The notes: generated by a model from the sequence alone, not told the origin. Positions 8,077-17,289 are shown, numbered from the stretch's first letter. The stretch: 64,000 bases of DNA from Novosphingobium sp. CECT 9465 (GCF_920987055.1 NZ_CAKLBX010000001.1:496001-560000), one strand, 5' to 3'. A program made the numbers and translations.

Positions 8077-11072
8077 GCAAGCGGTGCCAGCGCATCGAGC
8101 CGCCGGATCAGCGGCGCGATGCCCAGCGCTTTTACTTTCGTGCGCAAGGCGTCCGGTACTTGCGGGTCTTCTCCGAAAGCCGCGCGCACTTCAGCGCCAA
8201 GTACGGCGGCGTGCAGTTCATGCATCGCTTCGCCGCAATCGCGACAATGCGTCAGCGCTTCCGCTGCTCTTGCGGTAGCCTCGGCCGCATCGCCACGCGC
8301 CATGGCCAGCCGCGTCCGGGCTTCGTGCAGATAATAGGTCGCTGCCGTGCGGACATAGCGATAGTGGCCACGCCGGACAGAATCGGCAAGGACAGTGCCC
8401 GCCTCTTCCAGCAGGCCCTGCTCGATCAGGCACAGTGCCAGCCAGCTTGTGCTGACCGGCTCGAAGCCATGAAAACGGTAGCGCAGGCAATCCGCATAAG
8501 CTGCACGCAGAACGTGCAACGCCCGGTCGATCCGGCCCGAACGATAATGCTGATAGCCATTGGCGAGATCGGCCAGCAGGCGCGAATACTTGTGGCGGTA
8601 GCGGCGAGACAGGTTGAGCGCTTCGGCGATCCACTGCCGCGCGCGCGGTACATCACCGAGATCGACCAGATACCACGCTCCGAAAGAACGGGCGAGGACG
8701 TGTGGGATAACAACCACGGCCCCGAACGTGGAACCGCGCGAGCCGTCGTCCAGCCGCGCGCCAAGCCGTTCGATCCGGGCGATCGCCTCTTCCGGGTCGG
8801 CGCGCGAATAGGCGATATAGGCCGCGACCAGATCCGCAAATGTGCGGCGGGGCAGGCTTTCGCGCAAGTCGAGATCGGCCTCGGCTTCGGCCAGCCAGAT
8901 GGCGCCGCGCGCGGGCGCGCCGTCGATCCAGTCGAGCAGGGCCATATTGATCCGTGCCACGGTGCGCATCGTCGGACCCATGTCGATCTGCCCGCTGGCA
9001 ACGGCAAGAATGTCCTCACGCGCTTCCTGCTCAAGCGACAGTTGCTGAAGCGTATCGAGTGCCAGCAGCGAGAACCGCGCGCGCTCGAACGCAGCACTCC
9101 GGGGATCGAGTTTTTTCGCGACTTCGCGCGCGCGGCGGTAAAGCAAGAGCACGGATTCGATCGCGGCCAGCCCCAATGCCTGTTCGCAGGCCTGCCACAG
9201 ATGTTCCAGGGCGCGCTGGGTCAGGCCCGCCTTTTCGGCGTGTGTTGCCAGTTCGGCCTGGCTCGCCAGCTCGGCGGGTGCCGTGGCATCGTCTTCCAGC
9301 AGTTCGAGTACGCGCGTGTGCATGGCCGTGCGTCGCCGCCGCGCCATCGTGCCATAGGCCGCTTCCTGCACCAGTTGGTGTGTGAACCGCGCCACGTCGC
9401 CCTGCGCGGTTTCGATGACGCGAGCCTCAACCAGTCGCGCAAGCGCGTTTGCCGGGTTGCGGCATACCAGCGCCGCGCCCCGCGCAAGCCGATTGGCAGG
9501 AAACGATGGCCCCAGCGCAGCGCAGAGCTGGCACAGTCGCGTGGCGTCTTCGTCCAGCGCGGCAAGGCGCTCGGCAAGCAGGTTTTCAAGCCGTGCGGGC
9601 AGGCGCGCGATGCCTGCATCGGGCTGGGCTGCCACCGCGAATTCCTGCACCGCCAGCGGCAAACCTTCGGCACGTTCAATAATGTTCTCAACCGTCGCGT
9701 CGTCCAGCGGATCGTGGCGGTTGATCATCGAGACGAGGACGCGCGCAGCACCCGGTGACAGAGCATCGAGGTGGACCGGCCTGCCGCACAGCATGGAAAT
9801 CCGTCTGGCCGCTTCGGGGCGTCCTCCTGCGATCATGGCAAGGTTCGCGCCCTTGCGGATGCTGGCCAGGACGCCCAGCGTTTCTTTGTCGATGTACTGG
9901 ACATCGTCGACCAGCACGAGCAGCGGCAGGTTGGCAACGGCAAGGCGGGCAAGGCCGATGATGGTCTGCCTGGCAATGCGATTGCGGTCGCCCGGTGTAA
10001 GGCCGGGCAGCCACGAGTCCTTGCTCGCCACAATGCCGCTGAGACATTCTGCCTGTTCGGCAGTAAGCGCCGCGGCGGCAGCGGGGTCGGGGCAGAACGG
10101 GCGCAGAAGGTCGACCAGATGGCGAATGGCAGGCGCAAGGCAGCCAAACGGCACGGCGGCAATCAGGGCGTTGCCGCGAATGACCACGACAGTGACGCCG
10201 AGGCCCGCAGCGATTCGGCTGGCTTCGAGCAGAAGGCGGCTTTTGCCCATCCCCGCCTCTCCGACAAAGCCCAGCGCCGCGGCCTGGCCCTGACGCGAAG
10301 CTGCGACCACAACCCGCAGGCGTTCCACGTCATCGTGGCGCCCGATGACAGGATAGGTCGCGTTGCCCTTGACCGGAACGCTGTCGCTTCCGGCGAAATC
10401 GACCGCCAGCAGTTCGAACACGGTTTCGCCGGTCGCGTTGCTGCCTGCACTGTCATCATTGCCCGGCAGGGTGCCCAACGGACGCAGTTCGCAATGTTCG
10501 GCGATCAGTGATACGGTGGCAGCGGAAATGGCGACGCTTCCGGGCGGGGCAAGCTTTTCGATCTGGCCGGCCACGTGCGCGGCATGGCCAACCACGTCGA
10601 CGATACTGCCGAAATCGTTGTCCTGACGGCGCAGCAGAATCGGCCCGGCATGAAGCCCGACGCGCACTTGCGGCGAGGGCAGAATCCCAACGGCCCCGCT
10701 TTTCATCCGGTCTACGATGCGCCGCGCGGCAACACTGGCGCGCAGGGCGTGGTCCTGTGCGGCCGGGTGAATGCCGAACACCGCCATCACCCCATCGCCC
10801 TGGACGCGTACCACCAGGCCATCGAATTCGTGAATCGCCTTCTGGATAAGCGCAATCGAACTGTCGAGCAGATCGCGCGCATCTTCGGGATCGAGCGCGC
10901 TGATGAGGCGGGTGGAGCCGACGATATCGGCAAACAGGATCGTGGCGAAGCGAACCGATTCAAGCTCGCCTGCAAGCGCTTTCCAGTTTCCGGCCAAATC
11001 GTTCGGCAAATGCCGCGTGGCGCGCGCTGCATCCAGCGCGGACCCGGTATTGCCGTGCTGTACCACCCGCAC
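8073..11072 (-). CDS. class III cyclase-like domain + AAA ATPase + helical-repeat signalling protein
   Basis: First gene of the P450/DyP operon. From a GTG at 11072 the protein is 999 aa. Residues 35-180 form a class III nucleotide cyclase homology domain (ATILFADIVGSTR with metal Asp49; QGDGVMAVF with Asp93). The transition-state Asn and Arg positions are replaced by His166 and Gln170 (GHAAHVAGQ), so it may lack cyclase activity. An AAA/STAND-like NTPase follows (Walker A GEAGMGKS at 271-278; Walker B LLVLVDD). The C-terminal ~450 residues are alanine-rich and helical, probably TPR-like. The open frame continues to 11297, but that part is AT-richer and not domain-like. No clear ribosome-binding site was found, so the start is uncertain. 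Probably a sensor or regulator of the two hemoproteins. Confidence 0.75.
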   Translation of the reverse strand: MRVVQHGNTGSALDAARATRHLPNDLAGNWKALAGELESVRFATILFADIVGSTRLISALDPEDARDLLDSSIALIQKAIHEFDGLVVRVQGDGVMAVFGIHPAAQDHALRASVAARRIVDRMKSGAVGILPSPQVRVGLHAGPILLRRQDNDFGSIVDVVGHAAHVAGQIEKLAPPGSVAISAATVSLIAEHCELRPLGTLPGNDDSAGSNATGETVFELLAVDFAGSDSVPVKGNATYPVIGRHDDVERLRVVVAASRQGQAAALGFVGEAGMGKSRLLLEASRIAAGLGVTVVVIRGNALIAAVPFGCLAPAIRHLVDLLRPFCPDPAAAAALTAEQAECLSGIVASKDSWLPGLTPGDRNRIARQTIIGLARLAVANLPLLVLVDDVQYIDKETLGVLASIRKGANLAMIAGGRPEAARRISMLCGRPVHLDALSPGAARVLVSMINRHDPLDDATVENIIERAEGLPLAVQEFAVAAQPDAGIARLPARLENLLAERLAALDEDATRLCQLCAALGPSFPANRLARGAALVCRNPANALARLVEARVIETAQGDVARFTHQLVQEAAYGTMARRRRTAMHTRVLELLEDDATAPAELASQAELATHAEKAGLTQRALEHLWQACEQALGLAAIESVLLLYRRAREVAKKLDPRSAAFERARFSLLALDTLQQLSLEQEAREDILAVASGQIDMGPTMRTVARINMALLDWIDGAPARGAIWLAEAEADLDLRESLPRRTFADLVAAYIAYSRADPEEAIARIERLGARLDDGSRGSTFGAVVVIPHVLARSFGAWYLVDLGDVPRARQWIAEALNLSRRYRHKYSRLLADLANGYQHYRSGRIDRALHVLRAAYADCLRYRFHGFEPVSTSWLALCLIEQGLLEEAGTVLADSVRRGHYRYVRTAATYYLHEARTRLAMARGDAAEATARAAEALTHCRDCGEAMHELHAAVLGAEVRAAFGEDPQVPDALRTKVKALGIAPLIRRLDALAPLA

Positions 11073-11214
11073 GTTAAGACTTTGCGCCCCCTGGTCAGAC
11101 GATGCGAAACCCCTGCCGCCGCGCTTGACCCAAGCAGAATCACAGGTTGCAATGACAATCGCAACGAATTTCGAAGAATTATCGTTAATTCCAGCGAAAT
11201 TCCGCCGACAGGGT

Positions 11215-11667
11215 TCATGACAGGCCGATAAGATCGTGTCCGCGCGCCATTGCCGATTTGACTGGAATATGACGCAATCGTGCGCGGGTGAAGCCATCGC
11301 GGCACATTACCAGCGGCGCACCGTCAAGATGATGGCCGGGCAAGGCCTCGCCATCGCGGGAGACCCGAATCGCCCATCCCCACCGCCGTCTGTCCGATCC
11401 CATGCTAAGAAAAGCATCGCACTGAAACGCAAGACATGGCGCACGCAGGGCACCGGGAGCCGACAGCAGCCGGGCGACGTTGGCTTCATCAAGATGGAAC
11501 CGTGCGACATCGCGGTCGTCTTCATGGGGTACCGCAATGCCGCCAACCGGCGTGACAATGAGGAGAGAGGGCCTTAGCACTGCCTCGCCTACACGCTTGA
11601 TCTCGATATCGAGTGGACCGGGTCCAGATTTCCAGATCAGGTAGCGGTGCATCTTCTCAACGGTCAT
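11215..11667 (-). CDS. hypothetical protein
   Basis: An open frame of 150 codons upstream of, and in the same direction as, the cyclase-P450-DyP operon. Codon third positions are moderately GC-rich, which favours real coding. I recognise no domain. It opens MTVEKMHRYLIWKSGPGPLD and has no membrane segment or signal peptide. An AGGAG lies about 18 nt before the ATG at 11667, rather far. A second Met at 11652 is an alternative start. It ends 143 bp before the presumed cyclase start and could be the first cistron of that operon. Confidence 0.45.
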   Translation of the reverse strand: MTVEKMHRYLIWKSGPGPLDIEIKRVGEAVLRPSLLIVTPVGGIAVPHEDDRDVARFHLDEANVARLLSAPGALRAPCLAFQCDAFLSMGSDRRRWGWAIRVSRDGEALPGHHLDGAPLVMCRDGFTRARLRHIPVKSAMARGHDLIGLS

Positions 11668-11729
11668 TGCGGTCGATGCGGTATGCTCCTTTCACACAAA
11701 TGGCGCCGTCGCCCAGAACACGGTCATCC

Positions 11730-11745
11730 TGTGATTATCGACACA
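11730..11745. promoter_or_regulatory. candidate Crp binding site
   Basis: TGTGA-N6-ACACA, which differs by one base from the classical Crp palindrome TGTGA-N6-TCACA. It lies about 50-65 nt upstream of the Crp-family gene at 11794 and near the 5' end of the divergent hypothetical gene. The encoded regulator has an E. coli Crp-like recognition helix (RETVTR), so autoregulation or control of the divergent side is plausible. The assignment rests on similarity alone. Confidence 0.35.
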
Positions 11746-11793
11746 TTCGTTACGCGCCCTATAAGGCACCGTTTCGGGGGGAATCTGGATTTT

Positions 11794-12477
11794 ATGCCGC
11801 CTGGTGCAGAAACTAAGTCGAACCTGACCGTCCCCGATGAGGTGCGGCAGATCCTTGCCGACAACGGCAGGCAGGTCCGTGTGCGCAAGGGGCACGTCCT
11901 CCTGGCGGTGGGCCTGCCCGCGAGCGATGTCTACATGGTGCTCGATGGCGCGTTGAGCGTGTCGCTGGTTTCGGCGCAGGGCCGCGAGACCGTGTTGCGA
12001 TCGATCGGGCCGGGCGAGATTTTCGGCGAACTGGCGGCTATCGATGGTGAGCCTCGCTCGGCCGACGTGGTGGCATCGCAGAACAGCAGCCTGCTGGTCA
12101 TTCCGGGCAAGACGTTCATCGCCCTGATCGGCCAGCAGCCGGTGTTGAGCCTGTGGCTGGCGCGCTATCTGGCGCATCAGGTGCGTTACCTGACCAACCG
12201 CATCTACGAACTTTCGACGATGGCGGTCGGCACCCGCCTTCAGGCTGAACTGCTGCGGCTGGCAGATGGTCCCGACGCCAAGGGCGCCGCAAGCATCGCG
12301 CGCATCCCGACGCAGGCGGAACTCGCCGCGCGCATCGGCACCAATCGTGAAACCGTTACGCGCGAATTCACTTTGCTCGTGCGCGAACGGCTGGTGGTGA
12401 AGGAAGGGCGCCGGATCGTGATCCCCTCAGTCAGCAGACTGGCAGAGCGGATCAAGCGCTTCTCCCAGGTGGCCTGA
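11794..12477 (+). CDS. Crp/Fnr-family cyclic-nucleotide-responsive regulator
   Basis: A 227-aa transcription factor of the Crp/Fnr family. The N-terminal cNMP-binding domain (about 10-125) has an intact phosphate-binding cassette (IFGELAAIDGEPRSADV, with the GE and RS residues that contact cAMP in Crp). A dimerisation helix follows, then a C-terminal winged helix (TQAELAARIGTNRETVTREF) whose RETVxR matches the recognition helix of E. coli Crp. There are no Fnr-type N-terminal cysteines, so it is more Crp-like. The start at 11794 has GGGGGGAA about 11 nt upstream. The open frame extends to 11647, but that part is not conserved in style. It is divergent from the cyclase-like/P450/DyP operon, a suggestive arrangement. 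Confidence 0.88.
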   Translation: MPPGAETKSNLTVPDEVRQILADNGRQVRVRKGHVLLAVGLPASDVYMVLDGALSVSLVSAQGRETVLRSIGPGEIFGELAAIDGEPRSADVVASQNSSLLVIPGKTFIALIGQQPVLSLWLARYLAHQVRYLTNRIYELSTMAVGTRLQAELLRLADGPDAKGAASIARIPTQAELAARIGTNRETVTREFTLLVRERLVVKEGRRIVIPSVSRLAERIKRFSQVA

Positions 12478-12568
12478 CACACCTCCGGCAAACGGTCTGA
12501 CAAAGGTGCTCCGCAATCTTTCCGGTGGATTGCCAGACGGGGCTGTTCGCGGATAGGTTTGGCGGCCT

Positions 12569-13300
12569 ATGGTGGATGAACTCAAGAACCTGCGCCGACC
12601 TGCGGCTCGCTCGTGGACGCCGACCGGGCCGATCGGCCGTCTCGGCTGGTTACTCGCGCGATTGATCGCCGCGTTCCTGTTCATCTCGGTCGCGCAAGTG
12701 GTGATATACAAGTTCGTGCCGGTGCCCACCACGCTGACCATGCTGATGGACGATCACCCGGTAACCAAGGACTGGACGCCGCTGGACCAGATTGACCGCG
12801 ATATGGTGGCCGCTGTGATTTCGGGCGAGGATGGCAAGTTCTGCCTGCATAACGGTTTCGATCACGAGGCAATCATGCAGGCGTTCCGGCGCAACGCCAA
12901 AGGCGGGCGGATCCGTGGCGGTTCCACGATCAGCCAGCAAACCGCCAAGAACGTGTTCCTGTGGCAGGGCGGCGGCTATCTGCGCAAAGGGCTGGAAGCG
13001 TGGTACACCGTCCTGATCGAAACGATCTGGGGCAAGCGCCGGATCATGGAAGTCTATCTCAACGTCGCCGAAACCGGCATCGGCACGTATGGCGTTGAAG
13101 CAGGCGCGCAGCGTTATTACGGAAAGAGCGCGCGCAAGCTCAGCCCGGTGGAGGCCGCCCGCATCGCCGCCGTGCTCCCCCTGCCCAAGAAGCGCGAAGT
13201 CAACGGCGCGGGCGGGTTCACCCGGCGGCACGGCAATTCCATCGCGCGCCGCGTGGCCGTGGTGAAGAACGAGGCGCTGGACGCCTGCGTCTACCGATAG
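12569..13300 (+). CDS. mtgA: monofunctional peptidoglycan glycosyltransferase MtgA
   Basis: Family GT51 enzyme that polymerises lipid II into glycan strands at the inner membrane. 243 aa, the usual MtgA length. It has one N-terminal membrane anchor (about residues 30-50, LLARLIAAFLFISVAQVVIY), then the GT51 motifs: EDGKFCLHNGFDHEAI with the catalytic Glu, RGGSTISQQTAKNVFLW, and KRRIMEVYLNVAETG. There is no penicillin-binding transpeptidase domain. It stands alone between the Crp-family gene and the CDC48-like gene in the same direction, 91 bp after the former. Confidence 0.93.
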   Translation: MVDELKNLRRPAARSWTPTGPIGRLGWLLARLIAAFLFISVAQVVIYKFVPVPTTLTMLMDDHPVTKDWTPLDQIDRDMVAAVISGEDGKFCLHNGFDHEAIMQAFRRNAKGGRIRGGSTISQQTAKNVFLWQGGGYLRKGLEAWYTVLIETIWGKRRIMEVYLNVAETGIGTYGVEAGAQRYYGKSARKLSPVEAARIAAVLPLPKKREVNGAGGFTRRHGNSIARRVAVVKNEALDACVYR

Positions 13301-13390
13301 GCAACCTTCACGCCATTGAGGCGTTTGAAATCCCGCGTCCGCGTTCCCACATCGGTTCGGGACGGCAGATCAAGGGGATTTCCAAGGATC

Positions 13391-15706
13391 ATGGCAGAAG
13401 CTGCAACCGAACCCCGGACAGAGGCGCGCACCGTGCGCCTGCAGGTCGCGGGCGCGCGTCAGGAAGAAAGCGGACACGGCATCGCGCGGGTCAGCCGCCA
13501 TGTCATGGCGCAGCTTGGCGTAACCGAGGGCGATGTGATCGAGATCGTGGGCAAGCGGTCCACCGCCGCCCGCGTGATCCAGCCCTATCCCGAAGACGAA
13601 GGGCTTGAACTGATCCGGCTCGACGGGTTGCAGCGCGCCAATGCCGATGTCGGTTCGGGCGAGCATGTCGAAGTGCGCAAGATCGATTCGCGCGCTGCGC
13701 AGCGCGTGGTGTTCGCGCCCGCACAGAAGGACTTGCGCCTGCAAGGCCCGGCCGTTGCTCTCAAGCGCAACTTTGCCGGGCGTCCGCTGGTGATGGGCGA
13801 TCTGGTCGCCACCGCAGGCCAGCAGCAGGTCAGCCGTGACGATATGCCGCCGCAATTGCGCCAGATGCTCAACGCGCCCGCCTTCGCACTCACGCAGATC
13901 CGCCTGACTGTCGTGTCCACTGTGCCGAAGGGCGTGGTGCATATCGACGAAAATACCGAGGTCGAACTGCGGCCTGAATATGAAGAACCGCGTTCAAGCC
14001 GCGCCGATGTCAATTATGACGACGTGGGCGGCATGGGCGATACCATCCGCCAGTTGCGCGAGATGGTGGAACTGCCCTTGCGCTATCCCGAACTGTTCAC
14101 CCGCCTTGGCGTCGATCCGCCGAAGGGGGTTCTGTTGCATGGCCCGCCGGGCACGGGGAAGACGCGGCTGGCGCGCGCGGTGGCGAACGAAAGCGATGCT
14201 TCGTTCTTCACCATCAACGGTCCCGAAATCATGGGGTCTGCCTATGGCGAGAGCGAAAAGCGCCTGCGCGAGGTGTTCGAGGAGGCGACCAAGGCCGCAC
14301 CTTCGATCATCTTCATCGACGAGATCGATTCGATCGCGCCCAAGCGCAGCGAAGTGCACGGCGAGGCGGAAAAGCGGCTGGTCGCGCAATTGCTCACCCT
14401 GATGGACGGGCTGCATTCGCGCACCAATCTGGTCGTGATCGCGGCGACCAATCGCCCTGATGCCATCGACGAGGCGCTGCGCCGTCCGGGCCGGTTCGAT
14501 CGCGAGATCATCGTGGGTGTGCCCGACGAATCGGGTCGTCGCGAAATCCTCGGCATTCACACCCGTGGCATGCCGTTGGCTGAAGATGTCGACTTGCAGG
14601 AACTGGCGCGGACCACCCACGGCTTTGTCGGCGCAGACCTTGCGGCGCTGACGCGGGAGGCGGCGATCGAAGCGGTGCGCCGGATCATGCCCAGGCTCGA
14701 TTTCGAGCAGCAGACGATCCCGCAGGACGTGCTCGACAATCTTGCCGTGGATCGCGAGGATTTCGTGCAGGCGCTCAAGCGTGTGCAGCCATCGGCCATG
14801 CGCGAGGTCATGGTGCAGGCCCCGACGGTTGGCTGGGCCGACATCGGCGGGCTGGATGATGCGCAGGAAAAATTGCGCGAAGGCGTGGAATTGCCGCTGA
14901 AGAATCCCGAAGCCTTTCATCGGCTCGGCATTCGTCCGGCCAAGGGCTTCCTGCTTTATGGCCCTCCCGGCACCGGCAAGACCTTGCTGGCCAAGGCGGT
15001 TGCCAAGGAGGCGGAAGCCAACTTCATCTCGATCAAATCGTCCGATCTGCTGTCAAAGTGGTACGGCGAGAGCGAACAGCAGATTTCGAGGCTGTTCGCC
15101 CGCGCCCGACAGGTTGCGCCGTGCATCGTGTTCATCGACGAGATCGACAGCCTGGTGCCCGCGCGCGGCAGCGGACAGGGCGAACCTCAAGTGACCGCAC
15201 GGGTGGTCAACACCATTCTTGCGGAAATGGACGGGCTGGAAGAACTGCAATCGGTCATCGTGATCGGCGCCACCAACCGCCCGAACCTTGTCGATCCGGC
15301 TTTGCTGCGTCCGGGAAGGTTCGATGAACTGGTCTATGTCGGTACGCCAAGCCCGGCGGGACGCGCGCACATCCTGCGCATTCACACCAAGGCGATGCCG
15401 CTGGCCGATGACGTGGATCTCGATCGGGTGGCGGCGGAGACGGACCGATTCACCGGCGCCGATCTTGAAGACGTGGTGCGTCGTGCAGGCCTCAACGCCA
15501 TCCGGCGTGCGGGCGGAGACGTGCGCAGCGTAACCGCAGCGGATTTTACAGAGGCGCTCAAGGATTCGCGCGCCACGGTGACGCCGCAGATGGAAGAAGA
15601 GTACGGCCGTATGAAAGGCGAACTGAAGAAGCGCGCGATGGAACCCGGCCCGCTGGGCTTCATCGTGCCGGGAATGGTCCAGCCCCGCCGCGAATCGAAG
15701 CATTGA
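13391..15706 (+). CDS. CDC48/VAT-type double AAA ATPase
   Basis: A 771-aa ATPase with the architecture of archaeal VAT/Cdc48 and eukaryotic p97. The N-terminal double-psi beta-barrel-like region (about 10-90) begins VRLQVAGARQEESGHGIARV. A second N subdomain follows, to about 190. D1 has Walker A GPPGTGKTRLA, Walker B IIFIDEIDSIAPKR and arginine-finger region RRPGRFDREI. D2 has GPPGTGKTLLA, IVFIDEIDSLVPAR and LRPGRFDEL. Both modules look active. In this family the hexamer unfolds or extracts proteins using ATP. The start ATG at 13391 has AAGGA just upstream. No obvious adaptor or protease is adjacent. Such genes are scattered in bacteria, and the bacterial substrate is unclear. Confidence 0.92.
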   Translation: MAEAATEPRTEARTVRLQVAGARQEESGHGIARVSRHVMAQLGVTEGDVIEIVGKRSTAARVIQPYPEDEGLELIRLDGLQRANADVGSGEHVEVRKIDSRAAQRVVFAPAQKDLRLQGPAVALKRNFAGRPLVMGDLVATAGQQQVSRDDMPPQLRQMLNAPAFALTQIRLTVVSTVPKGVVHIDENTEVELRPEYEEPRSSRADVNYDDVGGMGDTIRQLREMVELPLRYPELFTRLGVDPPKGVLLHGPPGTGKTRLARAVANESDASFFTINGPEIMGSAYGESEKRLREVFEEATKAAPSIIFIDEIDSIAPKRSEVHGEAEKRLVAQLLTLMDGLHSRTNLVVIAATNRPDAIDEALRRPGRFDREIIVGVPDESGRREILGIHTRGMPLAEDVDLQELARTTHGFVGADLAALTREAAIEAVRRIMPRLDFEQQTIPQDVLDNLAVDREDFVQALKRVQPSAMREVMVQAPTVGWADIGGLDDAQEKLREGVELPLKNPEAFHRLGIRPAKGFLLYGPPGTGKTLLAKAVAKEAEANFISIKSSDLLSKWYGESEQQISRLFARARQVAPCIVFIDEIDSLVPARGSGQGEPQVTARVVNTILAEMDGLEELQSVIVIGATNRPNLVDPALLRPGRFDELVYVGTPSPAGRAHILRIHTKAMPLADDVDLDRVAAETDRFTGADLEDVVRRAGLNAIRRAGGDVRSVTAADFTEALKDSRATVTPQMEEEYGRMKGELKKRAMEPGPLGFIVPGMVQPRRESKH

Positions 15707-15750
15707 AACTGCCGCTGACGGGTTGAGTCTGGAGCATGGGACGTTCAACC

Positions 15751-15865
15751 TGAATTATCGTCATTGCGAGGCCCAAGGCTGAAGCAGTCCAGAGCTTTGT
15801 GTCCGACGCCGTGGATTGCCGAGTCGGCTTCGCCTCCTCGCAATGACGATTCCCGATTTGCGCAC
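15751..15865. repeat. dispersed palindromic intergenic repeat, copy 1
   Basis: An intergenic unit of about 115 bp. Its ends form a perfect 15-bp inverted repeat (15757-15771 with 15836-15850). It is about 80% identical to the unit at 20693-20808 by eye. It lies between the convergent CDC48-like and histidine kinase genes. Elements beginning with a TCATTGCGAGG-type end are common intergenic repeats in proteobacterial genomes and are probably non-autonomous. Confidence 0.75.
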
Positions 15866-15871
15866 GCTAAC

Positions 15872-17191
15872 CTAGCTGCCCTCGCCCGTCAGCGGGAATG
15901 CCATTTCCACCACGATCCCGCCTTCGCCGAAACGCCGGGTGATCGTGCCGCCAAGCTGGCGCTCGGATGAGCGGATCAGTGCCGAGCCGAAGCCTTCGCG
16001 GCCCTGTTCGGGCGGTGCCGATCCGGCCTCGCCATGCTCCTCCCACAGTACGCGCGCATGCCCGCCGGTGCATTCCCAGCTTACTTTCAGCAGCCCGCCG
16101 GGCTTTGCCCACGCGCCGTACTTGACCGCGTTGGTCACCAGTTCGTGCAGCACCAGCCCCAGCGGCACGGCGTGGCGTCCCGGCAGCACCAGCTCGCCGC
16201 CCGACAATTCGCAGCGCTCGCTGCTCGATTTGTACGGCGCGATCACCTTGCCGATCAGATCGGCGAAGTCGACCGTCTGGTCCTGCCCGGCACCTTGCGT
16301 CACCTCGTGCGCGGTAACCAGCGCGTGGATGCGCTTGGCGATGCGATCCACCGCAGGGGCGGCGGCGGCATCGCCGCGCGCGCTCATTTTCACGATGGCA
16401 AGGATCACCGCGAACAGGTTCTTGACCCGATGGTTGAGTTCCTTGGCAAGAAGATCTGCCCTGTCGCGCGCCTCGGCAATCGCGGCTGCGCCTTCGGCCA
16501 GCGCTTCGGCCTCCGCCTTGCGAATCGCCTGCCACAGCCCAAGTGCAAGCGCGCAGACGATCACCACGAACAGCGCCGCCAGCGATGGCAGGATGCGCGC
16601 TTCGGCATCGGCGGCCTTGACCACGGCGTTGTTAAGTCGGACCTGTTCGATCGCTTCGAGTTGTGCCACTGCGCGGCGCAAGCCCTGCATCGCCAACTGT
16701 CCTTCGTCAGACAGAAAGCGGGCATGGGCATCGGGAATGCGGCGTTGGTCGACCAGCGTGACAATGCCTTCCATCTCGGCCCATTTGGCATCGCCCAGCC
16801 GCGCGATTTCGGCAAGCAGGCGGGCCTGATCGGGCGGCAGATCGTCGCCCATCTGCCTGCGCAGGCGCGCCATGCCGTCGGTATAACGCCTCTCCCCTTC
16901 GCGATAGGGCGCCAGATAGCGGGTATCGCTGGTGATGAAGTAGCCGCGCTGGCCGGTTTCGCCGCTGATCGTGGCGCGCAGGATATCGTCGAGCGAGGCG
17001 ATGATGGAGCTGGTCCGTGCCGCCTGTTCGCGCTGTGTGCGTTCGATCTCTACCGTGGTGAGGATCAGCGCAAACGTGCCCAACAGTGCCAGGGCCACCA
17101 CCACGAACAGCGCCAGCGTGGGAATGCGCGGCGCGCGCTGCCACCAGCGCGGTCTTAACGCGATGCTGCCGGATTCGGTGCTCTCCATCAT
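15872..17191 (-). CDS. membrane sensor histidine kinase (CHASE3-like sensor, HWE/HisKA_2 type)
   Basis: A 439-aa sensor kinase. TM1 lies at about residues 22-44 ([20 protein letters not shown]). A periplasmic helical domain of CHASE3 type follows ([20 protein letters not shown] and [18 protein letters not shown]), then TM2 at about 203-225. The kinase part has the phospho-acceptor motif [20 protein letters not shown], typical of the HWE/HisKA_2 group, and an N-box [15 protein letters not shown] followed by a short ATP-binding domain. Such kinases often feed the alphaproteobacterial general stress response, but no PhyR or sigma gene is nearby. The start is the first of two adjacent ATGs. An upstream extension of the frame would run over rpmH. 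The signal sensed is unknown. Confidence 0.87.
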   Translation of the reverse strand: MMESTESGSIALRPRWWQRAPRIPTLALFVVVALALLGTFALILTTVEIERTQREQAARTSSIIASLDDILRATISGETGQRGYFITSDTRYLAPYREGERRYTDGMARLRRQMGDDLPPDQARLLAEIARLGDAKWAEMEGIVTLVDQRRIPDAHARFLSDEGQLAMQGLRRAVAQLEAIEQVRLNNAVVKAADAEARILPSLAALFVVIVCALALGLWQAIRKAEAEALAEGAAAIAEARDRADLLAKELNHRVKNLFAVILAIVKMSARGDAAAAPAVDRIAKRIHALVTAHEVTQGAGQDQTVDFADLIGKVIAPYKSSSERCELSGGELVLPGRHAVPLGLVLHELVTNAVKYGAWAKPGGLLKVSWECTGGHARVLWEEHGEAGSAPPEQGREGFGSALIRSSERQLGGTITRRFGEGGIVVEMAFPLTGEGS

Positions 17192-17260
17192 CTGGCGGTC
17201 CGTAACCGGTCCCGGCCACGCCCGCAACGCATTGAGACGCTTGGCCTTGCCGTCACAGGG

Positions 17261-17289
17261 TTGACGCAACACGGCCGTTCCCCTATCGG
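17261..17289 (+). promoter_or_regulatory. candidate sigma-70 promoter for rpmH
   Basis: TTGACG at 17261-17266 is a near-consensus -35 box. A 17-bp spacer and TATCGG follow, about 75 bp upstream of the rpmH start codon in the gap after the divergent kinase gene. The -10 box is weak, so this is tentative. Confidence 0.4.

Noticed and set aside
8160..9758. 532-codon frame on the plus strand opposite the cyclase/AAA gene
   Set aside because: The opposite-strand protein has a coherent C-terminal helical domain, while this translation is arginine-rich and lacks any domain.
8073..11072. CBASS or Pycsar cyclase
   Set aside because: The domain is a class III cyclase relative with lost catalytic residues, fused to an NTPase and helical repeats. 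It has no CD-NTase features and no effector gene beside it.
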